DNA of 64,000 nt from Bog-756 sp963839925 (lineage in GTDB: Bacteria; Actinomycetota; Acidimicrobiia; Acidimicrobiales; RAAP-2): positions 930,001-994,000 of the forward strand of contig CAWIWV010000002.1 of the NCBI GenBank assembly GCA_963839925.1. Direction: 5' to 3'. Numbering within the stretch: the stretch's first letter is position 1; each line of letters begins with the position of its first letter. The position numbers were made by a program, and so were the translations under genes. The notes under the pieces are model-generated. The model was given only the letters and a program-made list of their open reading frames with translations. It was not told where the DNA came from and ran no database searches. Shown piece by piece: positions 1 through 7,300 of the stretch.

Positions 1-1
1 C

Positions 2-793
2 GTCCGCGAGTTGGAGCCGGGTGAGATGGTCATCATCGACGGCAAGGAAGTGCGCTCCGTGTTGCCGTTCCCGTTCGAACGGCTGAACCCCAAGCTCTGC
101 ATCTTCGAGTTCGTCTACTTCGCCCGACCCGACACCATGCTCTACGAGAAAGAAGTGCACGGCGCGCGTCGCAGGATGGGGCAGCTCCTCGCGTCACAGG
201 CTCCGGTCCAAGCTGATCTGGTGATGGGCGTGCCGGACTCGGGGGTACCCGCGGCGGAGGGATATGCGGTGGCGTCGGGCATCGCCTACGGCCAAGGTCT
301 GGTGAAGAACCGGTACATCGGCCGCACCTTCATCGCGCCGACCCAGGCAGAGCGGGCCGACGGCGTCCGTCGCAAGCTCAACCCGCTGCGCGAGAACATC
401 ACCGGCAAGCGGGTCATCGTGGTGGACGACTCGATCGTCCGCGGTACGACCACCCGGGCGATGGTCAAGATGTTGCGCGAGGCGGGAGCCACCGAAGTAC
501 ACCTGCGCATCTCGTCGCCGCCGTTCCGCTGGCCGTGCTTCTACGGGATCGACACCCCCGACCGGACCGAGCTGTTGGCTGCGATCATGACCAACGAGGA
601 GATCGCCGAGTACCTCGATGTCGACTCGATCGAGTACCTGACCCTGGATCATCTGGTCGAGGCCATCGACGTGCCGGGGGCGGGGTTCTGTGACGCCTGC
701 CTGACCGGCAACTACCCGGTTCCTGTTCCGGTGCCGGTCGAGATTTCGGATCCGGCCCCGGTCACCGTGTCGGCCGGCGGCACCCGGGGGTGA
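2..793 (+). CDS. purF: Amidophosphoribosyltransferase, C-terminal part (gene enters from the left edge)
   Basis: First step of de novo purine synthesis: PRPP plus glutamine gives phosphoribosylamine. Only the last ~263 residues lie in the window, and the frame is open back to base 2, so the N-terminal glutaminase domain is outside. Seen here: the phosphoribosyltransferase half, with the GVPDSGVPAAEGYA segment and the PRPP-binding loop VIVVDDSIVRGTT near base 415, and the SPPFRWPCFYGID segment typical of PurF. The C-terminus is a short Pro/Val-rich tail. Its TGA overlaps the GTG of purM (GTGA), so the two are cotranscribed and probably translationally coupled. Confidence 0.96.
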   Translation, partial: VRELEPGEMVIIDGKEVRSVLPFPFERLNPKLCIFEFVYFARPDTMLYEKEVHGARRRMGQLLASQAPVQADLVMGVPDSGVPAAEGYAVASGIAYGQGLVKNRYIGRTFIAPTQAERADGVRRKLNPLRENITGKRVIVVDDSIVRGTTTRAMVKMLREAGATEVHLRISSPPFRWPCFYGIDTPDRTELLAAIMTNEEIAEYLDVDSIEYLTLDHLVEAIDVPGAGFCDACLTGNYPVPVPVPVEISDPAPVTVSAGGTRG

Positions 794-1869
794 GCGGGGT
801 CGCTCGGAAACCCTCCACCTACGCGGCTGCGGGGGTGGACATCGAAGCAGGCGACCAGGCGGTCGAGCTCATCAAGCCGCTGGTGGCAACCACCCTCCGG
901 CCCGAAGTGCTCGGCGGGCTCGGCGACTTCGGCGGGCTGTTCGCACTGGACACCGACCGGTATCGACGTCCGGTGCTGGTTGCCGGCACCGACGGAGTGG
1001 GAACCAAAGCGCTGGTCGCGCAAGAACTCGGTCGGTTCGACACCATCGGGATCGATCTGGTGGCCATGTGCGTCGACGATCTGGTGTGCCAGGGGGCGGA
1101 ACCCCTGTTCCTGCTCGACTACATCTCGACCGGGATGGTCGATCCGACACAGATGGCGGATCTGGTGTCCGGGATCGCGGAGGGTTGCCGCCAGGTCGGT
1201 GCCGCGCTGCTCGGTGGCGAGATGGCCGAGCATCCCGGGGTGATGAAGCCGGGGGAGTTCGACCTGGTCGGGTTCGCGGTCGGGGTGGTCGAGGGTGACG
1301 AGATGCTCGGACCGTCCCGGGTGCGGAGCGGCGACGTGCTGATCGGGCTTGGCTCGCCCGGCCTGCGGTGCAACGGGTACTCGCTGGCACGTCAGGTGCT
1401 GTCGGAAGGTTCGAGCCTCGCGGCTCCGGCGTGGCCCGGTGCCGACGTTTCGTTGGGGGACGAGCTGCTGCGGCCGTCGGTGATCTATACCCCGGCGGTT
1501 CGGGCTGCCATGGACGTGACCCGGGGGGTTGGTGGACCGGGGATCCATGCGGTCGCCCACATCACCGGCGGGGGTTTTGGGAATATCCCGCGATCACTCC
1601 CGGATGGGTTGGGTGCGGTGATCGACCGCGGGACCTGGCAGGTCCCGACCATCTTCGGGGAGATCCGGCGGCTCGGGCAGGTGAGCGTGGACGAGATGGG
1701 TCGAGTGTTCAACCTCGGACTCGGGATGGTCATGATGGTCGATCCTGAGCGTGTCGACGATGCCCTTTCTGCCCTTCGTGGGTCAGGTGTCGAGGCGACG
1801 GTGGTGGGTCGGGTCGAGCCGGGCGATGGTGTCGAGCTCGTGGGGTCCGAGTTCTGGACCGACACATGA
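790..1869 (+). CDS. purM: Phosphoribosylformylglycinamidine cyclo-ligase (AIR synthetase)
   Basis: ATP-dependent ring closure of FGAM to AIR, step 5 of purine synthesis. The 359 residues are normal family length. Near the N-terminus is a TYAAAGVDIEAG segment, followed by the GTDGVGTK motif (residues 66-73), the VCQGAEPLFLLDY stretch, and a GGEMAEHPG loop that corresponds to the usual GGETAEMPG. HITGGGFGNIPR is the C-terminal conserved block. The GTG start at 790 overlaps the purF stop by 4 nt, and the stop overlaps the pyrE ATG (ATGA). Purine and pyrimidine genes therefore sit in one tight operon. Confidence 0.96.
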   Translation: MSGVARKPSTYAAAGVDIEAGDQAVELIKPLVATTLRPEVLGGLGDFGGLFALDTDRYRRPVLVAGTDGVGTKALVAQELGRFDTIGIDLVAMCVDDLVCQGAEPLFLLDYISTGMVDPTQMADLVSGIAEGCRQVGAALLGGEMAEHPGVMKPGEFDLVGFAVGVVEGDEMLGPSRVRSGDVLIGLGSPGLRCNGYSLARQVLSEGSSLAAPAWPGADVSLGDELLRPSVIYTPAVRAAMDVTRGVGGPGIHAVAHITGGGFGNIPRSLPDGLGAVIDRGTWQVPTIFGEIRRLGQVSVDEMGRVFNLGLGMVMMVDPERVDDALSALRGSGVEATVVGRVEPGDGVELVGSEFWTDT

Positions 1870-2435
1870 GCGCTTCACTTCCATCGACCGAGTTCGAGGC
1901 GCTCCGTTCTCATTTGCTCGAACACTCGGTGAAGCGAGGCGACTTCGTGTTGAAGTCCGGTCGCCGCTCCAACTGGTTCATCGACTCGAAGCAGACGGTG
2001 TGCCGTCCCGAGGCCATGTTGCTTGTTGCGGACGGGGTGCTGTCGGTGCTTCCCGATGACGCGAACGCGATCGGCGGACTCACCATGGGAGCGGATCCGG
2101 TGGCGTTCGTGACCGCGGGAGTTGCGGCCACCCGCGGGCGGATGCTCAAAGCCTTCAGCGTTCGCAAGGAGGCCAAGGATCACGGGGGCGGAGGTCGCAT
2201 CGCCGGTGCACTCGACCCGGGGGACCGGGTGGTGGTGACCGAGGACACGGTGACTCGCGGCACATCGCTGCTCGAGGCGGCCCATGCGGTGATCGACGCC
2301 GGGGCTGTTCCGGTGCTGCTGGTCGCTGTGGTCGATCGGGGAGGGACGGTGGAGGCCATGGCCTCCAAGGAGGGAATTCCGTTCCGGGCCCTGCTGACCG
2401 CGCCTGACCTCGGGTTCGACTACGAAGGCGGCTGA
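1866..2435 (+). CDS. pyrE: Orotate phosphoribosyltransferase
   Basis: Transfers ribose-5-phosphate from PRPP to orotate, giving OMP in pyrimidine synthesis. At 189 residues it has the length of the short bacterial PyrE type. Seen: FVLKSGRRSNWFIDSK at the N-terminus (orotate/PRPP region), GGLTMGADPVAFV, KAFSVRKEAKDHG (mobile catalytic loop with its Lys residues) and the PRPP loop VVVTEDTVTRGTS at about residues 121-133. The ATG overlaps the purM stop (ATGA). A short perfect dyad (GCTGAG/CTCAGC, 2431-2443) spans the stop codon but lacks a T-run. The downstream gene is convergent, so the operon ends here. Confidence 0.94.
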   Translation: MSASLPSTEFEALRSHLLEHSVKRGDFVLKSGRRSNWFIDSKQTVCRPEAMLLVADGVLSVLPDDANAIGGLTMGADPVAFVTAGVAATRGRMLKAFSVRKEAKDHGGGGRIAGALDPGDRVVVTEDTVTRGTSLLEAAHAVIDAGAVPVLLVAVVDRGGTVEAMASKEGIPFRALLTAPDLGFDYEGG

Positions 2436-2470
2436 GCCTCAGCGGTTGCCTGGTTCGTAGCCCGTTCTGT

Positions 2471-2812
2471 TCAGGCGGGTCGGGTCAGTGAGATCGCATC
2501 CTCGGGACAGGCGACGACACAGAGTCCGCACGCCCGACATTGGTCGGCGTGAGGTGTGTAGGCGGTGACCATGCCGTGGGCCCTGACCTTGAGGCGGCCG
2601 ACGAAGCCGAGCGCGGTGTAGTCCGAGCGGTCGATGCGGCGGACCTCGAAGACGTCGTTCGGGCAGACCACCACGCAGTCGCGCTTTCCTTCGCAACGGG
2701 CGTGGTCGACGACCGGTCTGTAGGCGCCCTTCTCTGCGTTGCACCGCTCACCCGGTCGATCCGGGTGAGCGGCGGCGCGGCGCTTCTTCTCGAGGTCGTC
2801 TGCTTCGCTCAT
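2471..2812 (-). CDS. Two-cluster ferredoxin, possibly 7Fe type
   Basis: Small soluble electron carrier of 113 residues. Eight cysteines are visible: C24, C40, C46, C50, C92, C95, C98 and C102. The second group, CRACGLCVVACP, is a classical [4Fe-4S] motif (CxxCxxCxxxCP). The first group has C40-x5-C46-x3-C50-P, without the usual second Cys. That spacing resembles the [3Fe-4S] site of 7Fe ferredoxins, so a mixed 3Fe/4Fe protein is likely (inference). The ATG overlaps the stop of the PadR gene by 4 nt, so it is cotranscribed behind that regulator. The electron partner is not evident nearby. Confidence 0.85.
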   Translation of the reverse strand: MSEADDLEKKRRAAAHPDRPGERCNAEKGAYRPVVDHARCEGKRDCVVVCPNDVFEVRRIDRSDYTALGFVGRLKVRAHGMVTAYTPHADQCRACGLCVVACPEDAISLTRPA

Positions 2813-3537
2813 GCTTCGTCCGAGGCGGTCGCCGCAGCGCCAGACCCGGCGGTCGAACCGGCCTCGTCCTCGGCCTCGGCGGTCGGGACCCGACTTCCCT
2901 CTGCGAGGATCAGGTAGATCTTGCGGCGTGTCTCGTCGAGGATCTCCCCGACCGCTTTGACCTGCCGGTCGGAGGCCACCCGGGCGACCTGCATGGTCGC
3001 TCTCGCCACCTCGGCCATGAGGCCTCGGAGGTCCACCAGTGACCGGTCGGCGCTGCGGGCCGCTTCCTCCCAGGGCGGCGGTGCGTCAGCGAGCGTGGCC
3101 GCTTCCGCACGTCCGGCTTCGGTCAGGGTGAATACGCGGCGTCCTTCCGACTTCTCGGCGGTGACCAGACCCTGGTCTTCCATGACCTGGAGGGTGGGGT
3201 AGACCGAGCCGGGGCTGGGCTGCCAGACGCCACCACTGCGCTCGGTGAGCTCGGTGATGATCTGATAGCCGTGCATCGGCTCCTCGGCGAGCAGGGCGAT
3301 GATGGCCGCTCGCACGTCACCGCGCCCCGCCCTCGGTCCGCGCCCGAACCCCGGTCCGAAGCCGCCGTGGCGGCCGAAACCGTCGCTCCAGCCGCGCCCT
3401 CTTCCACGTCCTCGTCCGCCGCCCCGTCCGCGCATGGCTCCGATGAACCGGTCGCGGTCGGCTGCGCTCGGGAATCCGTAGCCACCCTCGGCAAACTCGT
3501 TGTGCATCTGGTGCTTGTCGTGATGATGTCCGTGCAT
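2809..3537 (-). CDS. PadR-family transcriptional regulator with His-rich and Gly-Arg-rich N-terminal tail
   Basis: Winged-helix repressor, 242 residues from the chosen ATG. Residues 73-145 hold the PadR domain (RGDVRAAIIALLAEEPMHGY, then GVWQPSPGSVYPTLQVMEDQGLV). The first 72 residues are low complexity: a His-rich start (MHGHHHDKHQMH) and a run of RG/GRG repeats, perhaps disordered or metal-binding. A longer frame reaches back to 3609, but AAAGGAG lies 8 nt before the ATG at 3537, which decides the start. The C-terminal half is a probable dimerisation helix followed by an Ala/Glu-rich tail. It overlaps the ferredoxin gene by 4 nt. A palindrome at 3647-3664 is a candidate autoregulatory operator. 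Confidence 0.88.
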   Translation of the reverse strand: MHGHHHDKHQMHNEFAEGGYGFPSAADRDRFIGAMRGRGGGRGRGRGRGWSDGFGRHGGFGPGFGRGPRAGRGDVRAAIIALLAEEPMHGYQIITELTERSGGVWQPSPGSVYPTLQVMEDQGLVTAEKSEGRRVFTLTEAGRAEAATLADAPPPWEEAARSADRSLVDLRGLMAEVARATMQVARVASDRQVKAVGEILDETRRKIYLILAEGSRVPTAEAEDEAGSTAGSGAAATASDEA

Positions 3538-3646
3538 GGTGCACGCTCCTTTTCGTTGTGTCGTCGGGGCGCTCGTTGGTTGCCCCGGTTTCCTTCGTTC
3601 GTCGCGCACTCGTCCTGCTCAGAAGAGTTTCGAGTGCTCTCGTACG

Positions 3647-3664
3647 ATTACGATATATCGGAAT
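3647..3664. promoter_or_regulatory. Candidate PadR operator
   Basis: An AT-rich island inside GC-rich DNA holds an 18-bp near-perfect palindrome whose 10-bp core is CGATATATCG; the ATT/AAT flanks match and only one pair of positions breaks the symmetry. It lies 110-127 nt upstream of the PadR start on the minus strand. PadR regulators commonly bind AT-rich dyads before their own genes, so autoregulation is the simplest reading (inference). Confidence 0.5.
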
Positions 3665-3741
3665 AATACGTAAATCAAGACCGGGGGCCAGCGAGGATCT
3701 TCAGGAGAGGGAGGTGATCCTGAGGCACCAGCAGGTTTGCC

Positions 3742-3766
3742 CTGGCGGCCCATGGAAGGCCGCCAG
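3742..3766. other. Perfect 9-bp GC-rich hairpin
   Basis: CTGGCGGCC, a 7-nt loop, then GGCCGCCAG form a perfect stem. No T-run follows on either strand, so it is not a canonical intrinsic terminator. It lies in the 320-nt gap between the PadR gene and the small decayed locus at 3857. A direct repeat ACCCGGGTAGG (3811-3821 and 3837-3847) follows. No gene was recognised between 3538 and 3856. Confidence 0.35.
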
Positions 3767-3856
3767 CAGACAGGTCGAGCGCGGGCGTTGTCGGGCGAGC
3801 GCAAACCCCGACCCGGGTAGGCCTCGGCTGGAGGCAACCCGGGTAGGGTTGATGGG

Positions 3857-4401
3857 GTGAAAACCAAGGCACCTGAACCGCTGACGGTTGTTCAGAAAAG
3901 GCGGAAGCAGGCGGTCCAGGAGTCCGTTGCCTACCGCGCTCGGTTGAGAGTAACCCTGAGATGCAGAAGATTTTGAAGCGTGAACGAAAGCAGGGCCAGT
4001 CGATGACTCGCGAGGAGTTCCGGAAGAAATACCTCTGAGTCGGAGGAGGTGACGCTCTCGGCGGAGTATCCGGAATGGTTCCTCGGGGAACTGCACCCAT
4101 TGGATGACTGGATCCATGAGACCGACCCAAGCATTGAGCTACGGGTAACCGTGTGTTCATGGATCGACGGTCTTCTCGACAGTCCCTCACAACCTCCGAG
4201 CGTTCCCGTATGGGTGTATCCGCATGATTTTCGCTACGACAATCGTGGTGCCAGGATCGAGAACACCGATGGTGTTGGGATCACCTACACCGTTGACCTT
4301 CTGACAGGTCAGATTGATCTCGACAGAGTTGGTCTTGGGTTCCCGCTACCGAGCGATCCTCGGCCTACGGACGATCCGCGAGCTTCCGCGCGCCGGGATC
4401 T
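3857..4401 (+). pseudogene. Decayed small two-gene locus, possibly a toxin-antitoxin remnant
   Basis: Three broken frames read in succession. A GTG at 3857 opens a basic 39-codon peptide. In a different frame, 3961-4038 gives a short basic peptide ending TREEFRKKYL. Joined by a one-step frameshift, they make a ~60-residue basic helical protein of antitoxin-like size. From about 4049 (after GGAGGAG) a second frame encodes about 95 acidic residues, including GVGITYTVDLLTGQIDLDRVG. This then runs on into the antisense of the next gene, which suggests its true stop was lost. The strand pattern near the end is vaguely RelE/ParE-like, but no family can be named with confidence. Confidence 0.3.
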
Positions 4402-4842
4402 TCACGGGAGATCGAAGAGAAGGTGGTGTCCGAGGTCGCCGGTGAGGTCGACGAACATCTCTCGGGTGTCGAAATGCCACTCACCGTCTTTACGCAGAAA
4501 TGTGTCGTGATAATGCCCTGCGATGATCGGCTGAAGGGGAAGCTCGTCCGTCTGTTGGAACACGGTGTAGTACGAGCGGGCGACGGCGGTGCCTGCGTCC
4601 TCGTCGGTCTCGATCGCCACGTTGGTCGTGACGTGGCGCGTCCGCGGCGTGCCGTCTTCGTAGAGACGGGTCGAACGTTCGTAGAGTCCCCGGACCTCTT
4701 CAGTGCCCTCGACGACGAATGCCGGCCCAGCCTTGATGCGTCCGTAGCGGAACAGCTCTGCCACACCGGCGAGGTCCCCTGCATCGATCCGCTCGGCATA
4801 GGCGTAGATCAGGTTTTCGATCGTGCGACAATTGTCGGGCAC
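4402..4842 (-). CDS. NTF2-fold (SnoaL-like) protein
   Basis: Small alpha+beta barrel protein of 146 residues, a fold used by ketosteroid isomerases, polyketide cyclases and dioxygenase small subunits. Seen: ENLIYAYAERIDAGDLAGVAELF at the N-terminus, then RHVTTNVAIETDED and SYYTVFQQTDELPLQPIIAGHYHDTF, the usual SnoaL_4 layout. The frame is open upstream to 5064, but that extension is the antisense of the sulfotransferase. The GTG at 4842 is chosen because the homology-like region starts there and a TATCAT box sits 8 nt before it. Substrate unknown. It is divergent from the sulfotransferase operon and shares its promoter region. Confidence 0.75.
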   Translation of the reverse strand: MPDNCRTIENLIYAYAERIDAGDLAGVAELFRYGRIKAGPAFVVEGTEEVRGLYERSTRLYEDGTPRTRHVTTNVAIETDEDAGTAVARSYYTVFQQTDELPLQPIIAGHYHDTFLRKDGEWHFDTREMFVDLTGDLGHHLLFDLP

Positions 4843-4850
4843 GAGCCAGG

Positions 4851-4858
4851 ATGATAGT
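4851..4858. promoter_or_regulatory. Overlapping divergent -10 boxes, both genes probably leaderless
   Basis: Read on the minus strand, TATCAT (4856-4851) lies 8 nt before the GTG at 4842. Read on the plus strand, GATAGT (4853-4858) lies 8 nt before the GTG at 4867. The two boxes overlap by four bases, so the divergent genes would compete for polymerase. Neither start has a Shine-Dalgarno sequence. This is a pattern reading, not a mapped promoter. Confidence 0.4.
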
Positions 4859-4866
4859 GAGAGACG

Positions 4867-6042
4867 GTGGCGAGGGCGCAGGAAATTCGATTCGACGAGG
4901 GGGCACTCCTTCGGTCGGCATGCCGGGTCGCCGGTTCGGAGGACTTCGGATCTGAACCGTTCCTGGGGGCGATGCGTGAGCTCGTGGGTGCACTCGAGAG
5001 GGCGCCCCTGAGCGAGTTCGGCGTCGGGCTGTGGCGAGGAAACCTGGTGCGAAGTCTTTCCCAACGACTACGTGCGGAACGGTGGTGGGCCGCCCACCCC
5101 GAGATACTCTCCGAGCCCATCGTGGCGCCGATCGTGGTCGTCGGGATGATGCGTTCGGGAACGACGTTGGTCCAGCGGGTGCTTGCGAGCGATCCCCGGC
5201 TGGCGTGCGCGTACGGCTGGGAGGTGGGCGAGCCGGCGCCTCGACCGGGATGGGAGCCGGGGGCCGAGGACCCACGCATCGCGGCCGCCGAGGCGAGGGA
5301 GGAGCAGACCCGAACCTTCGCGTCCGAGCTGTTCGCGATCCACCCCACCTATGTGCACGAAGCCGAGGAGGAGATCGTCTTCCTGTCCGACGCCTTCTTG
5401 TCGCACATTCCCGAAGCGACCTGCGACATTCCTCACTATCGAGCCTGGCTGGACGCTCAGGACTTCGCTCCCGCCTATCGCTGGCTGCGCCGCATGCTCC
5501 AGCTTCTCCAGTGGCAGAAGCGCCGACGAGGGGAGCAGGTGCGCCGGTTCGTCCTGAAGACCCCTGACCACCTGGGTTACCTGGACACCTTGCTCGCCGA
5601 GTTCCCCGACGCGCACATCGTGCACATGCACCGGGATCCTGTCGAAGTGATCCCCTCGGGCGCGTCGTTGAACACGGTTCTGTGGCGGACCCACTGCGAC
5701 GACGTCGATCCCCGCGAAGTCGGCCGACAGTGGCTCGAACGGATGGGGTGGGCTTGTGACCGTGCGGTGGCTGCGAGAGATCGCATCCCGGACGAAACGG
5801 TCAGCGATGTGACGTTCGTGGATGCTGTGACAGATCCGATCGGAACGGCGGCGGACATTCTCGGTGCCGTCGGCCTCGACCTGACCGACGAGTCGGTGGC
5901 GTGCATGGAGGCCTGGATCGAACAGGACCGAAAACGTGAATCGTTGCCCGTGCACCGGTATGAAGCGGCGGACTTCGGGTTGAACGCGGGACAGATCCGG
6001 GAGCGGTTCTCGAATTACAGCCACCGGTTCTCTCGTGTGTGA
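4867..6042 (+). CDS. PAPS-dependent sulfotransferase family protein
   Basis: 391 residues, Sulfotransfer_3-like. Expected to move sulfuryl from PAPS to a hydroxyl or lipid acceptor in the cytosol. The 5'-phosphosulfate loop is VVVGMMRSGTTLVQRVL (about residues 90-106), and the 3'-phosphate site is in HMHRDPVEVIPS (about 250-262). Between them is a helical region with a basic RRMLQLLQWQKRRRGEQVRR stretch. It heads an operon with a DUF1214-like protein (8-nt overlap) and an SDR (next overlap 4 nt). That context, common in steroid- or lipid-handling actinobacteria, suggests a hydrophobic acceptor, but the substrate cannot be read from the sequence. Confidence 0.85.
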   Translation: MARAQEIRFDEGALLRSACRVAGSEDFGSEPFLGAMRELVGALERAPLSEFGVGLWRGNLVRSLSQRLRAERWWAAHPEILSEPIVAPIVVVGMMRSGTTLVQRVLASDPRLACAYGWEVGEPAPRPGWEPGAEDPRIAAAEAREEQTRTFASELFAIHPTYVHEAEEEIVFLSDAFLSHIPEATCDIPHYRAWLDAQDFAPAYRWLRRMLQLLQWQKRRRGEQVRRFVLKTPDHLGYLDTLLAEFPDAHIVHMHRDPVEVIPSGASLNTVLWRTHCDDVDPREVGRQWLERMGWACDRAVAARDRIPDETVSDVTFVDAVTDPIGTAADILGAVGLDLTDESVACMEAWIEQDRKRESLPVHRYEAADFGLNAGQIRERFSNYSHRFSRV

Positions 6043-7300
6043 AACTGCCCCCGTGCTCGAACATCCCGTTGCGACCACCGAGCAGCACGAGCACGAAAAG
6101 GCAGCCCTCGATCTTTGGGACCATCCGGTCGTCGCGCAGGCCCGTGAGACGGTCCGGACCGACTGGTTGGAAAAGGAACAGCCGTCGGACGACATGGCGG
6201 ACTGCTTCGAGTGGGCATTCGAAGAGGTGATGTTCTCGGCCACGGTCTGGTCGTCGAATCAAGATCCGCTGCGCCCGAAGGTCACCTGCATCACCCGACT
6301 CGAACACGAAATCGGAGGGGTGCGTATCCCCGGCAGCCGGTGGGGCATCGACAACCCCGATTCGATCTACCGGGTCATCCCGATCTCGGGGAGCGAGCGT
6401 TATGAGATCCGGGGACGGGTCGGTGCGAACCGGCTGACCGAGAACTACTTCACCCTCTGGGACGACAGCATGGGAACCGAGGCGCTGCTCAACGGTCACG
6501 ATCTCGTCACCGACTCCGACGGCTCGTTCGTGATCTCGGTCGATGCCAGTCCGGCCGCGGGTCGCTCGAACCACGTCCAGTCGACGGAGAAGGCCCACGA
6601 GTTCTACATCCGTGACGTGATGCTGGATTGGGCCGTCGACGACCCCAACTGGCTGGAGATCCACCGGCTGGGCGGGTCGCCGTCCGCTCCACCTCTCACC
6701 CTCGACCAACAGGCCCAGCGGACGGCCGAGTACATGGTCAAGTTCGCGGAGTTCACCCAGGGTCTCTCCAAGGGGATGATGATGGGGAAGCCCAACCGCT
6801 TCCACCTCGCCTATTCGGCCGACAAAGGTGGGGCGCTGCGGAATCAGGTGTACGTCGGTGGCCATTTCCTCCTCGCAGACGACGAAGCATTCGTCATCGA
6901 CATCAATGACGGAGGCGCCCGGTACTTCACGGTGCCCATCTCCAACGTCTGGGGAACGACCATGGGGATCATGGATCGCACCGGCAGCCTCAACAAGGCG
7001 CAGTCCGAACCCAACCCAGATGGGACCTGGACCTTCGTGCTGGCGAACTCGGATCCCCGCGTCCACAACTGGGTCGACCCGTGCGGACTCTCGTCGGGCA
7101 TCGTCACGTTGCGGATGGCGGAGTTTCCCGGGCAACGGCCGCGCGAAGATCTGGCGGCTTCGGGTCGGGTGGTCAAGCTGGCGGACTTGGAGTCGGCGCT
7201 CCCAGCAGGCACCCGAGAAGTCAGCGCCGAGGAGCGAGCGACCCAGCTTGCCCAAAGAGCGGAGGCATACGCTCGCCGCCTGCCGGAGGTCCGACGGTGA
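6035..7300 (+). CDS. DUF1214-like protein
   Basis: 421 residues with no signal peptide. The middle and C-terminal parts look like the DUF1214 beta-rich domain: the segment YRVIPISGSERYEIRGRVG, the NYFTLWDDSMG stretch, and a late block around WTFVLANSDPRVHNWVDPCG. The biochemical role of the family is not settled. In actinobacteria such genes often sit with sulfotransferases and SDRs, as here. The GTG at 6035 overlaps the sulfotransferase stop by 8 nt; a second GTG at 6053 (reading MLEHPVATTEQ) is an equally plausible start. The stop overlaps the SDR gene (GTGA), so the three are one transcription unit. Confidence 0.7.
   Translation: MCETAPVLEHPVATTEQHEHEKAALDLWDHPVVAQARETVRTDWLEKEQPSDDMADCFEWAFEEVMFSATVWSSNQDPLRPKVTCITRLEHEIGGVRIPGSRWGIDNPDSIYRVIPISGSERYEIRGRVGANRLTENYFTLWDDSMGTEALLNGHDLVTDSDGSFVISVDASPAAGRSNHVQSTEKAHEFYIRDVMLDWAVDDPNWLEIHRLGGSPSAPPLTLDQQAQRTAEYMVKFAEFTQGLSKGMMMGKPNRFHLAYSADKGGALRNQVYVGGHFLLADDEAFVIDINDGGARYFTVPISNVWGTTMGIMDRTGSLNKAQSEPNPDGTWTFVLANSDPRVHNWVDPCGLSSGIVTLRMAEFPGQRPREDLAASGRVVKLADLESALPAGTREVSAEERATQLAQRAEAYARRLPEVRR

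Noticed and set aside
3742..3766. Hairpin as an intrinsic terminator
   Set aside because: The stem is perfect but no T-run follows on either strand, so it is listed only as a hairpin.
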